DNA from: GCA-2711565 sp963664245
GTDB lineage: Bacteria > Bacteroidota > Bacteroidia > Bacteroidales > GCA-2711565
Reading direction: 5' to 3'
Length of the DNA stretch: 64,000 nt
Assembly (NCBI GenBank): GCA_963664245.1
Contig: OY760934.1
Coordinates: 1,302,001-1,366,000 of the forward strand
Within the stretch, counting starts at the first letter, position 1; each line of letters opens with the position of its first letter. Below the pieces are notes generated by a model. It was not told the origin of the DNA. It did not search any database and worked only from the letters and a program-made list of their open reading frames with translations. The translations under genes and the position numbers were made by a program. Shown one piece after another: positions 53,164 to 62,587 of the stretch.

Positions 53164-54600
53164 ATGAAAAAGATTAAAAAAATATATCTGCTAATGCTGG
53201 GAGCATTAGTCCTTACATATTCATGTGATTTGGTAGGCCCAATTGACGAAATTGAACCTTTCTATAAATTAACAGAAGAAAATATATTTTCTGATGCAAC
53301 AAAATGTGAAGCCTCGTTAAACGGCGTGTATGCTGCATGGAGGGGAACCGGAATAGCTTCATATACATCTAGCACCCTTATGCTTTCAGGAAATTACGAG
53401 CCATTGGCACCCGGAGCTTCCGGAAGTGATTTGTTTGAGAACATGGCAGATATGGAAGATTACTACTTGGGAGTATATTATTCTGATTATTATGATATGA
53501 TTCAGAGAGCAAATTTTTTAATAGAGGGAATGCAATCTGATCTGGTCATTCCTGGTTTAAGTGATGAAAGACGGGTAGAAATAGAAGCAGAAGCCCGTCT
53601 TCACAGGGCTTTTGCTCATTTCTTCTTATTGAGGAATTTTGGCCAGTTTTATGACCAAACCTCTGAATTAGGAATTGTACTCAGATCCGAACCTGTAAGA
53701 AAGGCAACAGATTATCCGCGGTCAACGGTAGAACAAGCCTATGACTTGATTCTTTCAGATATTGATTATGCAATTGATAATGCCCCTATTTTTGCCGAAA
53801 GCGGATTTTTAACAAGCTGGGCAGCGAAAGCATTAAAAGCTAAAGTGTTGTTATATACGACAGATTGGGAAGAAGCTGCAACCCTTGCTTTAGAAGTAAT
53901 TAACTCAGGAGTATACGAATTAAAAACAGATTTCAGGGATTTATATGCCGAAGGTTATAAATCAATGGAAGTAATTTTTTCTCCAATATCCATAGCAATT
54001 AACAGCTATGTCCCATACACAGGAAGTTCATATAATAATCCAGGTCAATTACTCAAGGCTATTGCTGATCTAAGCGTAGGAGGCCCATCAGACGGAGATA
54101 TTCTCATGGGCACAGGATATGATCCAAGGTTTGCGTATGCCCATGCAGCTTTAATGCTCCCTCTTGGGGTATATAATAATAAATATCCGTTTCAAAAAGT
54201 TGATGGAGAACAAACAAATTCTCATTTTGTTCTTCGTTTAGGAGAAATGTACCTTATATATGCCGAAGCTCAGGCACGATTGGCAGCAGGAACTAATGTT
54301 GATGCGGGTGCTTTGCAAAAGCTGAATGATATTAGAAATAGAGCAGGGCTTCTTGATCTTAGTCCGGCTACTAAAGCTGAATTGCTAGAAGCAATCCGTA
54401 TCGAAAAAACACTTGAATTATTTGGGGAATTCAATGAGCCTTGGTTTGACATGGTACGTTATCATATTTTAGGAGATATTAATATCTCAGATATAAGGCC
54501 AAATATAACTTCTAATGACCAACTCATATTGCCTTTCCCCGTCAAGGCATTGTCAGGAAATGGTGCATTATTACAAAACCCAGGTTACTTATCATTCTAA
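53164..54600 (+). CDS. SusD/RagB-like outer-membrane lipoprotein, locus 2
   Basis: Lipoprotein of 478 residues from ATG 53164; the signal ends LVLTYSC (Cys21). An in-frame start at 53119 overlaps susC and puts 15 non-signal residues first, so it is rejected. TPR-like helices include EAEARLHRAFAHFFLLRNFG, and the C-terminal block has RLGEMYLIYAEAQARL and RIEKTLELFGEFNEPWFDMVRY. It would cap the locus 2 SusC. A 12-pair hairpin follows at 54609-54643. Confidence 0.92.
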   Translation: MKKIKKIYLLMLGALVLTYSCDLVGPIDEIEPFYKLTEENIFSDATKCEASLNGVYAAWRGTGIASYTSSTLMLSGNYEPLAPGASGSDLFENMADMEDYYLGVYYSDYYDMIQRANFLIEGMQSDLVIPGLSDERRVEIEAEARLHRAFAHFFLLRNFGQFYDQTSELGIVLRSEPVRKATDYPRSTVEQAYDLILSDIDYAIDNAPIFAESGFLTSWAAKALKAKVLLYTTDWEEAATLALEVINSGVYELKTDFRDLYAEGYKSMEVIFSPISIAINSYVPYTGSSYNNPGQLLKAIADLSVGGPSDGDILMGTGYDPRFAYAHAALMLPLGVYNNKYPFQKVDGEQTNSHFVLRLGEMYLIYAEAQARLAAGTNVDAGALQKLNDIRNRAGLLDLSPATKAELLEAIRIEKTLELFGEFNEPWFDMVRYHILGDINISDIRPNITSNDQLILPFPVKALSGNGALLQNPGYLSF

Positions 54601-54608
54601 TTTGGCAA

Positions 54609-54643
54609 GCTGCCTGGAAGGCATGTTAAACTTTCCGGGCAGC
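54609..54643 (+). promoter_or_regulatory. Hairpin after susD, locus 2
   Basis: GCTGCCTGGAAG pairs with CTTTCCGGGCAGC around a ten-base loop. No T run follows, so it is more likely a stability or processing element than a terminator. Confidence 0.55.
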
Positions 54644-54785
54644 CCATTTACAGTATAAGCCGTTAACTTATATCAAAAACTAAAAGAGTTACTGGGAGAA
54701 TAGAATTCATTAAGAATGATAAATTCCTATTAACCTCCTGTATGTGGTTAAAATTAATAAACGTTGAAAACTAAAATCTAGAAAA

Positions 54786-55967
54786 ATGAAAAAAAAGAAA
54801 GTAATAGGAAGTTTGCTATTATTAATGGTAATAATAGGTTTTGGCTGCAAAACTGATACCCGAAAAAAGCCTTCAGAAACAAGTTTTGAAATTAAAGGTA
54901 GTAACTGGAATGATTTTGAAGGTGGGCTGGTTGAAATATATGTGTCGGATACTACGGTTGGTGGAGGAACCCTGAAAGCCAAAGCAATTATTAAAAAAGG
55001 AGAATTTATATGTTCCGGGACTATTAAACACCCTCAGAATGCTATCATTAGTGTAAAACAAGGTGATTCATATAAATTGAAAGATATTATAATTTTAGAG
55101 CCAGGAACTTTAGATATTACGTATCAACCGAACAATCAAAGGATTTCCAAGATTGCTGTTAGCGGGGGCAAATACAATGAGATTGTCAGGAACAAAGTTT
55201 TTAACGATCCAGAATGCCTTGCAAAAGAGAAAGCCAGCTATAAATACTCGGCTACACTTAACGAAGAAGATCAGAAAGACAGAATTAAGATGCAAAAGGA
55301 TATGGCTTTAAGTAGAGCATATTATGATGCCCGGTTTAAAAAGTATAAAGAGATCCGGGACAATCATCCTGATCCTTTTGCCAGGTTATTAGCTATAGCT
55401 TATTCGAGAATGGGTATAGATACTAAAACCGAATCGGAATTATTGGATTTAAAAGCACAATTGGGTAGTGTCCCTGAATTAGAAGAGCTTCTTTACAATT
55501 TAAGAAGTTCCAGAATGAGAGCTCAGAATTTTAAAAAAGTTACACTTGGAACAACCATTAAAGATTTTGCTGCTAAAGACCTTATTGGAACAGAATTTCA
55601 TTTAGCAGATGTATTAAAAAAGAATAAATATGTCTTGGTAGAATTTTGGGCTTCCTGGTGTTCCCCTTGCAGGGCAGAAATACCCTATATGAAAAAAACC
55701 TATGAAAAATATAAAAATAGAGGTTTTGAAATCGTGTCGTTTACCCTCGATCATGAAAAGCATAGATGGGAAAAGGCTTCTCAGGAAGAAGACATTCCAT
55801 GGATCAACGTAGGAGATATGCTGGCATATAAAAGCCCGGTAGTGAAAATGTATGGTATTGGAGGAGTTCCAATGAATTATTTAGTTAACTCAGATGGGAC
55901 TATTGTTGCCACTAATCTTCGCCAAGAGAAACTTGACCAGAAATTAGAAGAATTATTAGAGAAATAG
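54786..55967 (+). CDS. TlpA-like thiol-disulfide oxidoreductase lipoprotein (DUF4369 type)
   Basis: Lipoprotein of 393 residues; the signal ends IIGFGC (Cys21). An N-terminal beta-rich DUF4369-like domain (about 33-130) and a helical linker (about 140-245) lead to a TlpA/AhpC-TSA domain (about 250-390) with Trp-Cys292-Ser-Pro-Cys295 and the cis-Pro motif GIGGVPMNYL. Such proteins reduce or oxidise disulfides in the periplasm and often sit beside SusCD genes in this phylum. The thioredoxin domain resembles that at the end of the locus 1 fusion protein (WCSPCRAEIPYMKK against YCSPCKAEIPYLKK). The substrate is unknown. Confidence 0.88.
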   Translation: MKKKKVIGSLLLLMVIIGFGCKTDTRKKPSETSFEIKGSNWNDFEGGLVEIYVSDTTVGGGTLKAKAIIKKGEFICSGTIKHPQNAIISVKQGDSYKLKDIIILEPGTLDITYQPNNQRISKIAVSGGKYNEIVRNKVFNDPECLAKEKASYKYSATLNEEDQKDRIKMQKDMALSRAYYDARFKKYKEIRDNHPDPFARLLAIAYSRMGIDTKTESELLDLKAQLGSVPELEELLYNLRSSRMRAQNFKKVTLGTTIKDFAAKDLIGTEFHLADVLKKNKYVLVEFWASWCSPCRAEIPYMKKTYEKYKNRGFEIVSFTLDHEKHRWEKASQEEDIPWINVGDMLAYKSPVVKMYGIGGVPMNYLVNSDGTIVATNLRQEKLDQKLEELLEK

Positions 55968-56013
55968 AAGTTTCTAATAAGCCAGATGTATAATTTAATT
56001 AAATAAAAGAAAC

Positions 56014-56754
56014 ATGAAGAAGATAATAATTTTGTTTGTATTGGCACAGATTTGTGTTCTTACAACTGCCCAAACTGCTGACGAAATCATCCAAAAACAC
56101 ATAGAACGAATTGGGGGGGGGAAGGCCTGGAATGAAGTAAAATCAATTAAAATGAATGCGACGTTGAATTCTCAACAAGGAGGGGGATTTTCTCTTGAGC
56201 ATATTAATACCAGGGACGGACATCTATATGCAGCAATGGATATGCAAGGCAGAAAATTTGTACAAATAGCTTTTGACGGAAAAACCGCTTGGGGAACCAA
56301 CCCTGAAACCGGACAAGCAGAAAAAAGAAATGAAGAAATAACAGAGAATATAAAACGTAAAGCAGAAGAATTTCCCTCTCCTTTTATAAACTATAAAGAA
56401 AAAGGATTTAAGGTTGAATTGCTAGGGAGTGAGCTTATAGAAGGAATAGATTGCTATAAAATAAAACTTACAAAAGGAAAGGTGCTCGTTAACGGAGAAG
56501 ATATTGATAATATATATACTTCCTTTATTAGCAAAAAAGACTACCTTGAAGTAGCATCAGAAGAAGTCTCATATCAGAATTTAGATAAATTAACAACAAA
56601 TGTAATTTATAGTGATTTCAGAGAAGTGAATGGACTTACACTCCCTTTTTGTAAAAACATCAGTTCATCATCAGGATTTATATTTGTAATTCTCGTTGAA
56701 TCTATTGAGATTAATTCTGAGGTTGATTATTCGGTATTTGAGTTTAAAGAATAA
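56014..56754 (+). CDS. LolA-like outer-membrane lipoprotein-sorting family protein
   Basis: Exported protein of 246 residues with a signal peptide ending near LTTAQ (20). After TADEIIQKHIERIGGGKAWNEVKSIKM it forms an antiparallel beta-rich fold with FDGKTAWGTNPETG and a closing YSDFREVNGLTLPF. This is the half-barrel pattern of LolA-type proteins, which hold an acyl chain or hydrophobic ligand in the periplasm. Such proteins occur beside TlpA and peptidase genes at Bacteroidota SusCD loci, but a real role in lipoprotein sorting is not established for them. Confidence 0.75.
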   Translation: MKKIIILFVLAQICVLTTAQTADEIIQKHIERIGGGKAWNEVKSIKMNATLNSQQGGGFSLEHINTRDGHLYAAMDMQGRKFVQIAFDGKTAWGTNPETGQAEKRNEEITENIKRKAEEFPSPFINYKEKGFKVELLGSELIEGIDCYKIKLTKGKVLVNGEDIDNIYTSFISKKDYLEVASEEVSYQNLDKLTTNVIYSDFREVNGLTLPFCKNISSSSGFIFVILVESIEINSEVDYSVFEFKE

Positions 56755-56819
56755 CTTATTTAAGAGAGACACTGTTTCATAAAGCGCATAACTAGGGAAG
56801 AATCAGAAGCATAAAAGAG

Positions 56820-56847
56820 AAAGCTCACCATCAGGTGAGCTTTTTTT
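56820..56847. terminator. Terminator at the end of locus 2
   Basis: Perfect stem AAAGCTCACC/GGTGAGCTTT with loop ATCA, then a T run to 56847. A-rich sequence on the other side allows some function on the minus strand too. Confidence 0.85.
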
Positions 56848-56895
56848 ATACGGTCATTATATCCTTTTCTTTGGCTTCGGAGTTTAAAAATAGCC
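56820..56895 (-). repeat. Three-copy intergenic element, copy C
   Basis: The minus strand reads NSEAKEKDIMTV then stop (56846-56848), with an upstream in-frame stop, a GGCTATTTTTAA start like copy B, and the hairpin 5 bases after the stop. There is no start codon in this copy. Confidence 0.45.
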
Positions 56896-57008
56896 CCTAT
56901 AAACACGACTTCCCATAATAAAATATAAGATCATTAAAACCTGCAATACTGTAAGCCAATGTTATACACATGCAGTGATATTAAATTTTTATAAACTTAA
57001 CATTTTTA

Positions 57009-57016
57009 TATATTTG
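57009..57016 (+). promoter_or_regulatory. Bacteroidota -7 box for the locus 3 sigma factor
   Basis: TATATTTG, then C, ends 8 bases before the ATG at 57025. The transcript would be leaderless or nearly so. Confidence 0.6.
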
Positions 57017-57024
57017 CTTTTTAT

Positions 57025-57591
57025 ATGGACGTGAAAAAGAACTGTAAACCGTTTTTTAAGATTAAAGATAGAACGCATTTCAAGCAAATATTCGATGAAT
57101 ATTATGCTCCCTTGTATTTTTATGCTGTTAAGATTGTAAATAAAGAAGATGTTGCAGATGATATTGTTCAAGACATTTTTTTAAATATTTGGGAAAAACA
57201 GGAATCAGTCCTTATTGAAAAAATTGCCCCATACTTGTATTCTGCTGTTCGTTTCCGTTGTTTGAATTACTTACGCCATGAAAAAATAAAGTCTGATTAT
57301 TCAAAACTGAAAATAGAAGAAGGAGAGTTGGTTCAAGACGAATTTATCACCCTCGTCGAAAAAGACATGCTCCGGGAAATCAATAAACTTATTGATTTGA
57401 TGCCTAATCAACGAAGAAAAGTTTTCCTCTTATTTATTGAAGGATATACCCAAGAAGAAATATCCAAAGAACTCAATCTTAGTATAAATACTATAAAAAC
57501 GCATAAATTAAAAGCCCGTCAGTTCTTAAAAGAACAACTAAAGAACAGCCTGTATATTCTTTGCTTAATCAAATTTGGCAACTTCTTTTAA
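57025..57591 (+). CDS. ECF sigma factor (FecI-like), locus 3
   Basis: Group 4 sigma factor of 188 residues. Region 2 includes FKQIFDEYYAPLYFYAVK and ADDIVQDIFLNIWEKQ (about 19-65); region 4 has LMPNQRRKVFLLFIEGYTQEEISKELNLSINTIKTHKLK (in parts, about 130-170). It precedes a FecR gene and a susC with an STN domain. The promoter leaves almost no leader, as inferred for the locus 2 sigma gene. Confidence 0.92.
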   Translation: MDVKKNCKPFFKIKDRTHFKQIFDEYYAPLYFYAVKIVNKEDVADDIVQDIFLNIWEKQESVLIEKIAPYLYSAVRFRCLNYLRHEKIKSDYSKLKIEEGELVQDEFITLVEKDMLREINKLIDLMPNQRRKVFLLFIEGYTQEEISKELNLSINTIKTHKLKARQFLKEQLKNSLYILCLIKFGNFF

Positions 57592-57626
57592 AAAAATCTC
57601 GTTTTTTTTATTTTTTTTATAACAAA

Positions 57627-57657
57627 TTCACCCCTTTTGCTTTGTGAAGACACATTG
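57627..57657 (+). promoter_or_regulatory. Weak candidate ECF-dependent promoter ahead of fecR (locus 3)
   Basis: TTCACCCC (57627-57634) and CACATTG (57651-57657) occupy the same place as the paired elements of loci 1 and 2, but the second element is a poor match. Confidence 0.25.
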
Positions 57658-57695
57658 TATTGTAGGAATATATTAACTTCATTCAAAGGCCTAAA

Positions 57696-58886
57696 ATGAA
57701 AAACATAAATAAAAATTTAAAAATCAGTCAATTAATCTTCCGTCACTTAAAAGACGAACTTAAACAGGCTGAAAAAGATCAGCTTAAAAAGATCTTTCAA
57801 GAATCCCCTGAATATCTGGATTTGTTCAATAAAATGAAAGATCCCGATTATCTGGGGAAACAATTATCAAAATATAAAGAAATCAAGCTCGATCAAAAAT
57901 GGCAAACCCTCCAAAATAAATTAAGGAGAAAACAAATTAAACGCAACCTTGTATTTGCAAGCAAACTAGCCGCTATATTAATTATCCCGGTACTTATTGC
58001 ACTATATGCCATTTTCAATAACCCAGAAAAAGGGATTAATTACAAAAAAGAATTTACAGCAAGGGCAATACCCGGTAGCTCAAAAGTACAGCTAATTACA
58101 GAGAAAGGAGAAGTATTTGAACTGGATGAAACTAAAAATCTAAACATCAAAGACTCACTAGTCAAGATTGAAAACAATAAGAGCGAGTTATTTTACGCCC
58201 CTATTCAAGATAACAAGAAAACATTAGAAATAGGGTACCACACCTTGATTGTTCCGCGTGGTGGCGAACATTTCCTGACTTTATCCGATGGTACCCGCAT
58301 ATGGGTAAATTCTCAATCAAAACTAAAATATCCCAAAACATTTATCGGAGAAACCCGGTCAATTGAACTTATAGAGGGCGAAATATACCTTGAGGTTGCT
58401 CATAATAAAGAACGTCCGTTTACGGTTCAAACCAAAGAAGGAATTGTTAAAGTGTTAGGAACCTCTTTCAATATCAGGGCCTACCAAGATGAAATTAAAA
58501 GCTATGTGACTTTAGTTAAAGGAAGCATTAGCCTTCGCCATAAGTTTGAAGAAACATCGGAGGTTATTCTTAAACCCGGAGAACAGGCTGAACAAATTGA
58601 TGTAAATCATACAATAAAAGTTAAGCAAGTAGATATTGAACCAATCATTGCATGGAAAAACGGAAATTTCATTTTTGCGGCAGACCGGATGGAAGATATT
58701 TTCAACCAACTTTCGAGGTGGTATGGTTTTGAGGTTGCTTATGCCGACGAATCTGTTAAAGATATAAAATTCAGGGGGAATTTCAGGAAAAATGAAGGGA
58801 TAATTAAAATTCTGGACCTGCTTGAAGAAACCAAAAAAATTAAGTTCGAATACCAGGAAAAACAAATTATTGTAAAAAGAAATTAA
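57696..58886 (+). CDS. FecR-type anti-sigma factor, locus 3
   Basis: Anti-sigma factor of 396 residues. A membrane helix near residues 86-108 (VFASKLAAILIIPVLIALYAIF in part) divides the cytoplasmic sigma-binding part from a periplasmic FecR domain (VPRGGEHFLTLSDGTRIWVNSQS, then LIEGEIYLEVAHN, about 185-290). The C-terminal STN-like domain has DRMEDIFNQLSRWYGFEVAYAD. Its partners are the sigma gene upstream and the STN domain of the locus 3 SusC. Confidence 0.9.
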   Translation: MKNINKNLKISQLIFRHLKDELKQAEKDQLKKIFQESPEYLDLFNKMKDPDYLGKQLSKYKEIKLDQKWQTLQNKLRRKQIKRNLVFASKLAAILIIPVLIALYAIFNNPEKGINYKKEFTARAIPGSSKVQLITEKGEVFELDETKNLNIKDSLVKIENNKSELFYAPIQDNKKTLEIGYHTLIVPRGGEHFLTLSDGTRIWVNSQSKLKYPKTFIGETRSIELIEGEIYLEVAHNKERPFTVQTKEGIVKVLGTSFNIRAYQDEIKSYVTLVKGSISLRHKFEETSEVILKPGEQAEQIDVNHTIKVKQVDIEPIIAWKNGNFIFAADRMEDIFNQLSRWYGFEVAYADESVKDIKFRGNFRKNEGIIKILDLLEETKKIKFEYQEKQIIVKRN

Positions 58887-58892
58887 AAATAA

Positions 58893-58950
58893 AAGGGATT
58901 GATTAGGCCCAATCCCTTCTAGTAGTTAACCCGGTGCACTATGACACCGG
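58893..58950 (+). promoter_or_regulatory. Two-hairpin leader between fecR and susC, locus 3
   Basis: AAGGGATTG/CAATCCCTT (58893-58918) and CCGGTG/CACCGG (58931-58950), without U runs, then the shared ACAAATTTATG context. The ATG at 58941 lies inside the second hairpin. Confidence 0.55.
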
Positions 58951-58976
58951 AGAATTATAAACTAATATACAAATTT

Positions 58977-61900
58977 ATGAAAAAAAGCTTACATCAATGC
59001 CTCTGGAGCAGGCACAAAGAGAAAAGAGGAATCGGGATGATGAAACAGCTCCTGATTTTGGGTATTGTCCTCGTTTTATCCGGGTTCAATACTGCATTTG
59101 CCCAGGAAGTTAAGTTTAACTTTCAAATGAAAAATGCAACGCTTGAAGATTTATTCAAGAAAGTTGAAAAAAACAGTGAATATCGGTTCATTTACCCGGT
59201 AGATGACTTAAAAGATTTTGCGAAATTTGACGTAGATGTCAAAGACCTTACCATCTCGCAAGTATTGGACAAATACCTTAAGAACTTTAATTTAGAGTAT
59301 AAGTTTGATAACAAGTACATCATTATTTACAAGAAGCAGAAAGAAAATGGAACAGTAAAAAACACAAAAACCATCGCGGTCTCTGGTAAAGTTACTGATA
59401 AAGATGGCTTGCCCTTACCTGGGGCTACTGTTTTAATTAAGGGAACAATAAAAGGAACAACTACAGATGTTAACGGAAACTACGTTATTAAAGTTCCCGA
59501 AGGGACTGTTTTGGGCTTCAGTTTTGTGGGATTCCACAAACAGGAAATTCCTGTTTCTTCTAAAAACCCCGAAATTAACGTGGTGATGCAGGAAGCAGCT
59601 ACAGTATTAGGTGAGGTTCAGGTGGTTAGTACAGGTTACCAAACACTGAAAAAATCAACTGTAGCGGGTTCCATAAGCTCTATTAAGGCAGAAGAATTAA
59701 CCTTTGACGGGGTAAAAACCCTGGAACAAACATTGCAAGGAAAGCTTCCGGGGCTTGTTATTATTAATAATAGTGGATTAGTTGGAACCCGCCAAAAAAC
59801 AATTGTACGTGGGGTGAGCACTTTAATAGGAAGCCAAGATCCAGTATGGGTAGTAGATGGTGTCATTCAATCAGACCCCCTACCCTTTAAAGCAGAAACA
59901 TTTAATAATGTAGGCCAAATAACCCCTGATAATTTTGATTATGTAAGGAATTTTGTAGGTAATGCAATAGCTTGGCTTAACCCCAACGATATTGAAGACA
60001 TTACGGTATTAAAAGATGCTTCTGCCACGGCTATATATGGGGTAAGAGCAGGTAATGGGGTAATTGTAATTAATACAAAAAAAGGAAAGGAAGGTCCTCT
60101 GAGGATATCTTATTCTGCCAACTTAAATATTGGCGAGAAGGTTACTTACGACAAGTTAAATTTAATGAATTCTAAAGAGAGAGTAGCCGTATCAAAAGAG
60201 ATTTGGGATAGGGGGCTTACCGCCACCGTTACCAATAATAATATTGGATATGCTGGGGCATTAAACGATTATCTTTTCGGAAATATTACCTATGAGCAAT
60301 TTAATGCACAGGTAAAGTATATGGAAACCGTAAATACTAACTGGTTTGATATCCTTTTCCGTAACCCCGTAAGCACTAGGCATTCATTAAGTGTATCTGG
60401 AGGAAGTACCAGTACACAATATTATGGTTCGTTTGGGTATAGCCAAACCAATGGTACAGCAAAAGGGAATGATAACAAAGGGATTAGTGCAAGTTTCGGT
60501 ATCAACTCAAAACTTAGCAAAAAATTGAATGCTTCTATGCGCATATCTATATCAGAGGCAAATACAAATGGATTCTACACTAATGATCCCTATACTTATG
60601 CATCTCGTACAAACCGTGCAATTCCTGGGTATAATGAAGATGGAAGTGACTTTTATTACGCAAAAGGGTCAGGTTATTTATTTAATATAAATAATGAACT
60701 TGCTAATTCCGGTTCGTCGAATAAAACACTTTCTGTAAATGCGAATTTGAATATTAATTACCATATTAATAAAAATTTGCGTTTCAATAGCTTGTTCGGA
60801 CTTAGTCAGTCTGTATCAAGAGGTTACACCTATGCCACACAACAAACTGAACAAATAGCCCAAAAAAGAGGTTATGATTATGGCACAGTATTACCTACAG
60901 ATGAGGCATATAAAAACAGCAGACTTCCCATAGGCGGAATCTATAATGGAACCGATAATGATAATGTTACCTGGAACTGGCGTAATAATATAACGTACTC
61001 TCATATATCTGGGAAGCATGTATTAATTGTAATGCTAGGACAAGAAGCAACAAGCTCGAAGTATACCGGTTTTTCATCAGTGAATTATGGGTATTTGCCC
61101 GAAAGAGGGAAAGCTTTTGTTACTCTTCCGCTCACATACACTAAAAATAATACCCCTAATCCGTATTTTAACGATGAGATAAGAACAAGTATAGATAGGT
61201 TAACCAACAATATGGGCTTGTATTCAACTATTAACTATAGTTATGATGACCGCTATGCTTTCAATTTCAGTGTGCGTTCCGATGCTTCAAACCGTTTTGG
61301 ACAATATACGGGCGAAAAATTTAATCCGGTATATGCAGCAGGGGTAAGATGGAATATGGCAAACGAAGAATGGATTATGAATAACGTAAAATGGTTGTCA
61401 ATGCTTAATTTAAGAGCCTCCTTTGGATATCAACGAAACATTGCTGCAAATGTTAGCCCAGATTTAATTGCTAAAATGCCAACAGGGGCTCCAGCAAATC
61501 TTTATGACTTAATGACGGGCGAACCAAAGCTTCTTATCAGCTCGCTACCATATGGTGACCTGCGATGGGAAAAGAATTCCACATTGAATTTGGGACTTGA
61601 TTTTGGATTCTTTAATAACAGGTTTTCGGGAACGGTTGAATATTATATTAAAAAAAGTCGGGATTTGATCACTAGCAATCCTGTCCCGCTTGAGTATGGC
61701 GTATCTTCAATGCCTATAAACGGAGGATCTCTTAACAACAGCGGGATTGAAATAAGTCTAAATTTTATTCCTATTCAAAGTAAGAATTACACACTAAGTA
61801 TCAGTATTAATACTTCAAAAACATTTAATTCGTTAGAAACTGACTTTGTATCAAATCCAACTTGGCGTTTAGCAACTTCAGGCACTTATTTTCTTAAAGA

Positions 61901-62576
61901 CTATCCTGTATCATCACTTTGGGCATTTGATTTCACAGGTATTGATCCGACCAATGGATACCCAACATTTAACCTTGATGTTGCTGAAGGGAAGGATCCC
62001 GTTATAGATCCTACTTCCTTTATGAAATATGTTGGTAAGTTGAACCCTGACCTCACAGCCGGTCTCGGGTTGAATTTTAGGTATAAGATGTTTACACTTT
62101 CTACCAGTTTATATCTTCAGTTAGGAGGGCATAAATTCTTAGCGCCTGTATATGTTGCACCCAGTTCAGGTAGAACAATTAGTTTACCTCTCGAATACGA
62201 TAACCTGACAAAGGAAATTACAGAAAGATGGACACCTACTAATACTACAGCCTCTTTCCCTGGATTACCAGACTCAAGGCTTACGCAAATTACACTTCCA
62301 GATGGTAGTTCTACCAATTATTACGAAATGTATAACTACAGTACAGCGAGGGTTGCAAATGCATCTACTTTGCGGGTAAATAGCATCAGTATTAGTTACA
62401 GCTTACCAAACAATATCGTATCACGACTGAAATGTCAGGGTATTAATGTTGGATTCACTGCAGCGAACCCATTTGCTTGGGTAAGTAGAGATTTTAAAGG
62501 AATAGATGCTGAAGTGGCAACAGGATCTCAACCGAGAACCAGAAGCTATACTTTTAATTTAAGTGTTAACTTTTAA
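58977..62576 (+). CDS. SusC/RagA-type TonB-dependent receptor with STN domain, locus 3
   Basis: Outer-membrane receptor of 1199 residues from ATG 58977. An in-frame ATG at 58941 is rejected: it falls in a leader hairpin, while 58977 has the ACAAATTTATGAAAAAA context seen at all three susC starts. A long basic N-region leads to a signal peptide ending FNTAFAQ (about 43). Then come an STN domain (about 46-115), a carboxypeptidase-regulatory-like domain (about 133-210) and a plug with PVWVVDGVIQ and DASATAIYGVRAGNGVIVI. The barrel ends in FNLSVNF. It is the closest paralogue of the locus 1 SusC. Confidence 0.93.
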   Translation: MKKSLHQCLWSRHKEKRGIGMMKQLLILGIVLVLSGFNTAFAQEVKFNFQMKNATLEDLFKKVEKNSEYRFIYPVDDLKDFAKFDVDVKDLTISQVLDKYLKNFNLEYKFDNKYIIIYKKQKENGTVKNTKTIAVSGKVTDKDGLPLPGATVLIKGTIKGTTTDVNGNYVIKVPEGTVLGFSFVGFHKQEIPVSSKNPEINVVMQEAATVLGEVQVVSTGYQTLKKSTVAGSISSIKAEELTFDGVKTLEQTLQGKLPGLVIINNSGLVGTRQKTIVRGVSTLIGSQDPVWVVDGVIQSDPLPFKAETFNNVGQITPDNFDYVRNFVGNAIAWLNPNDIEDITVLKDASATAIYGVRAGNGVIVINTKKGKEGPLRISYSANLNIGEKVTYDKLNLMNSKERVAVSKEIWDRGLTATVTNNNIGYAGALNDYLFGNITYEQFNAQVKYMETVNTNWFDILFRNPVSTRHSLSVSGGSTSTQYYGSFGYSQTNGTAKGNDNKGISASFGINSKLSKKLNASMRISISEANTNGFYTNDPYTYASRTNRAIPGYNEDGSDFYYAKGSGYLFNINNELANSGSSNKTLSVNANLNINYHINKNLRFNSLFGLSQSVSRGYTYATQQTEQIAQKRGYDYGTVLPTDEAYKNSRLPIGGIYNGTDNDNVTWNWRNNITYSHISGKHVLIVMLGQEATSSKYTGFSSVNYGYLPERGKAFVTLPLTYTKNNTPNPYFNDEIRTSIDRLTNNMGLYSTINYSYDDRYAFNFSVRSDASNRFGQYTGEKFNPVYAAGVRWNMANEEWIMNNVKWLSMLNLRASFGYQRNIAANVSPDLIAKMPTGAPANLYDLMTGEPKLLISSLPYGDLRWEKNSTLNLGLDFGFFNNRFSGTVEYYIKKSRDLITSNPVPLEYGVSSMPINGGSLNNSGIEISLNFIPIQSKNYTLSISINTSKTFNSLETDFVSNPTWRLATSGTYFLKDYPVSSLWAFDFTGIDPTNGYPTFNLDVAEGKDPVIDPTSFMKYVGKLNPDLTAGLGLNFRYKMFTLSTSLYLQLGGHKFLAPVYVAPSSGRTISLPLEYDNLTKEITERWTPTNTTASFPGLPDSRLTQITLPDGSSTNYYEMYNYSTARVANASTLRVNSISISYSLPNNIVSRLKCQGINVGFTAANPFAWVSRDFKGIDAEVATGSQPRTRSYTFNLSVNF

Positions 62577-62587
62577 TAAAAAAAACA

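Noticed and set aside
58941..58976. ATG 58941 as start of the locus 3 SusC
   Set aside because: It sits in the second leader hairpin; the context shared by the three susC genes points to 58977.
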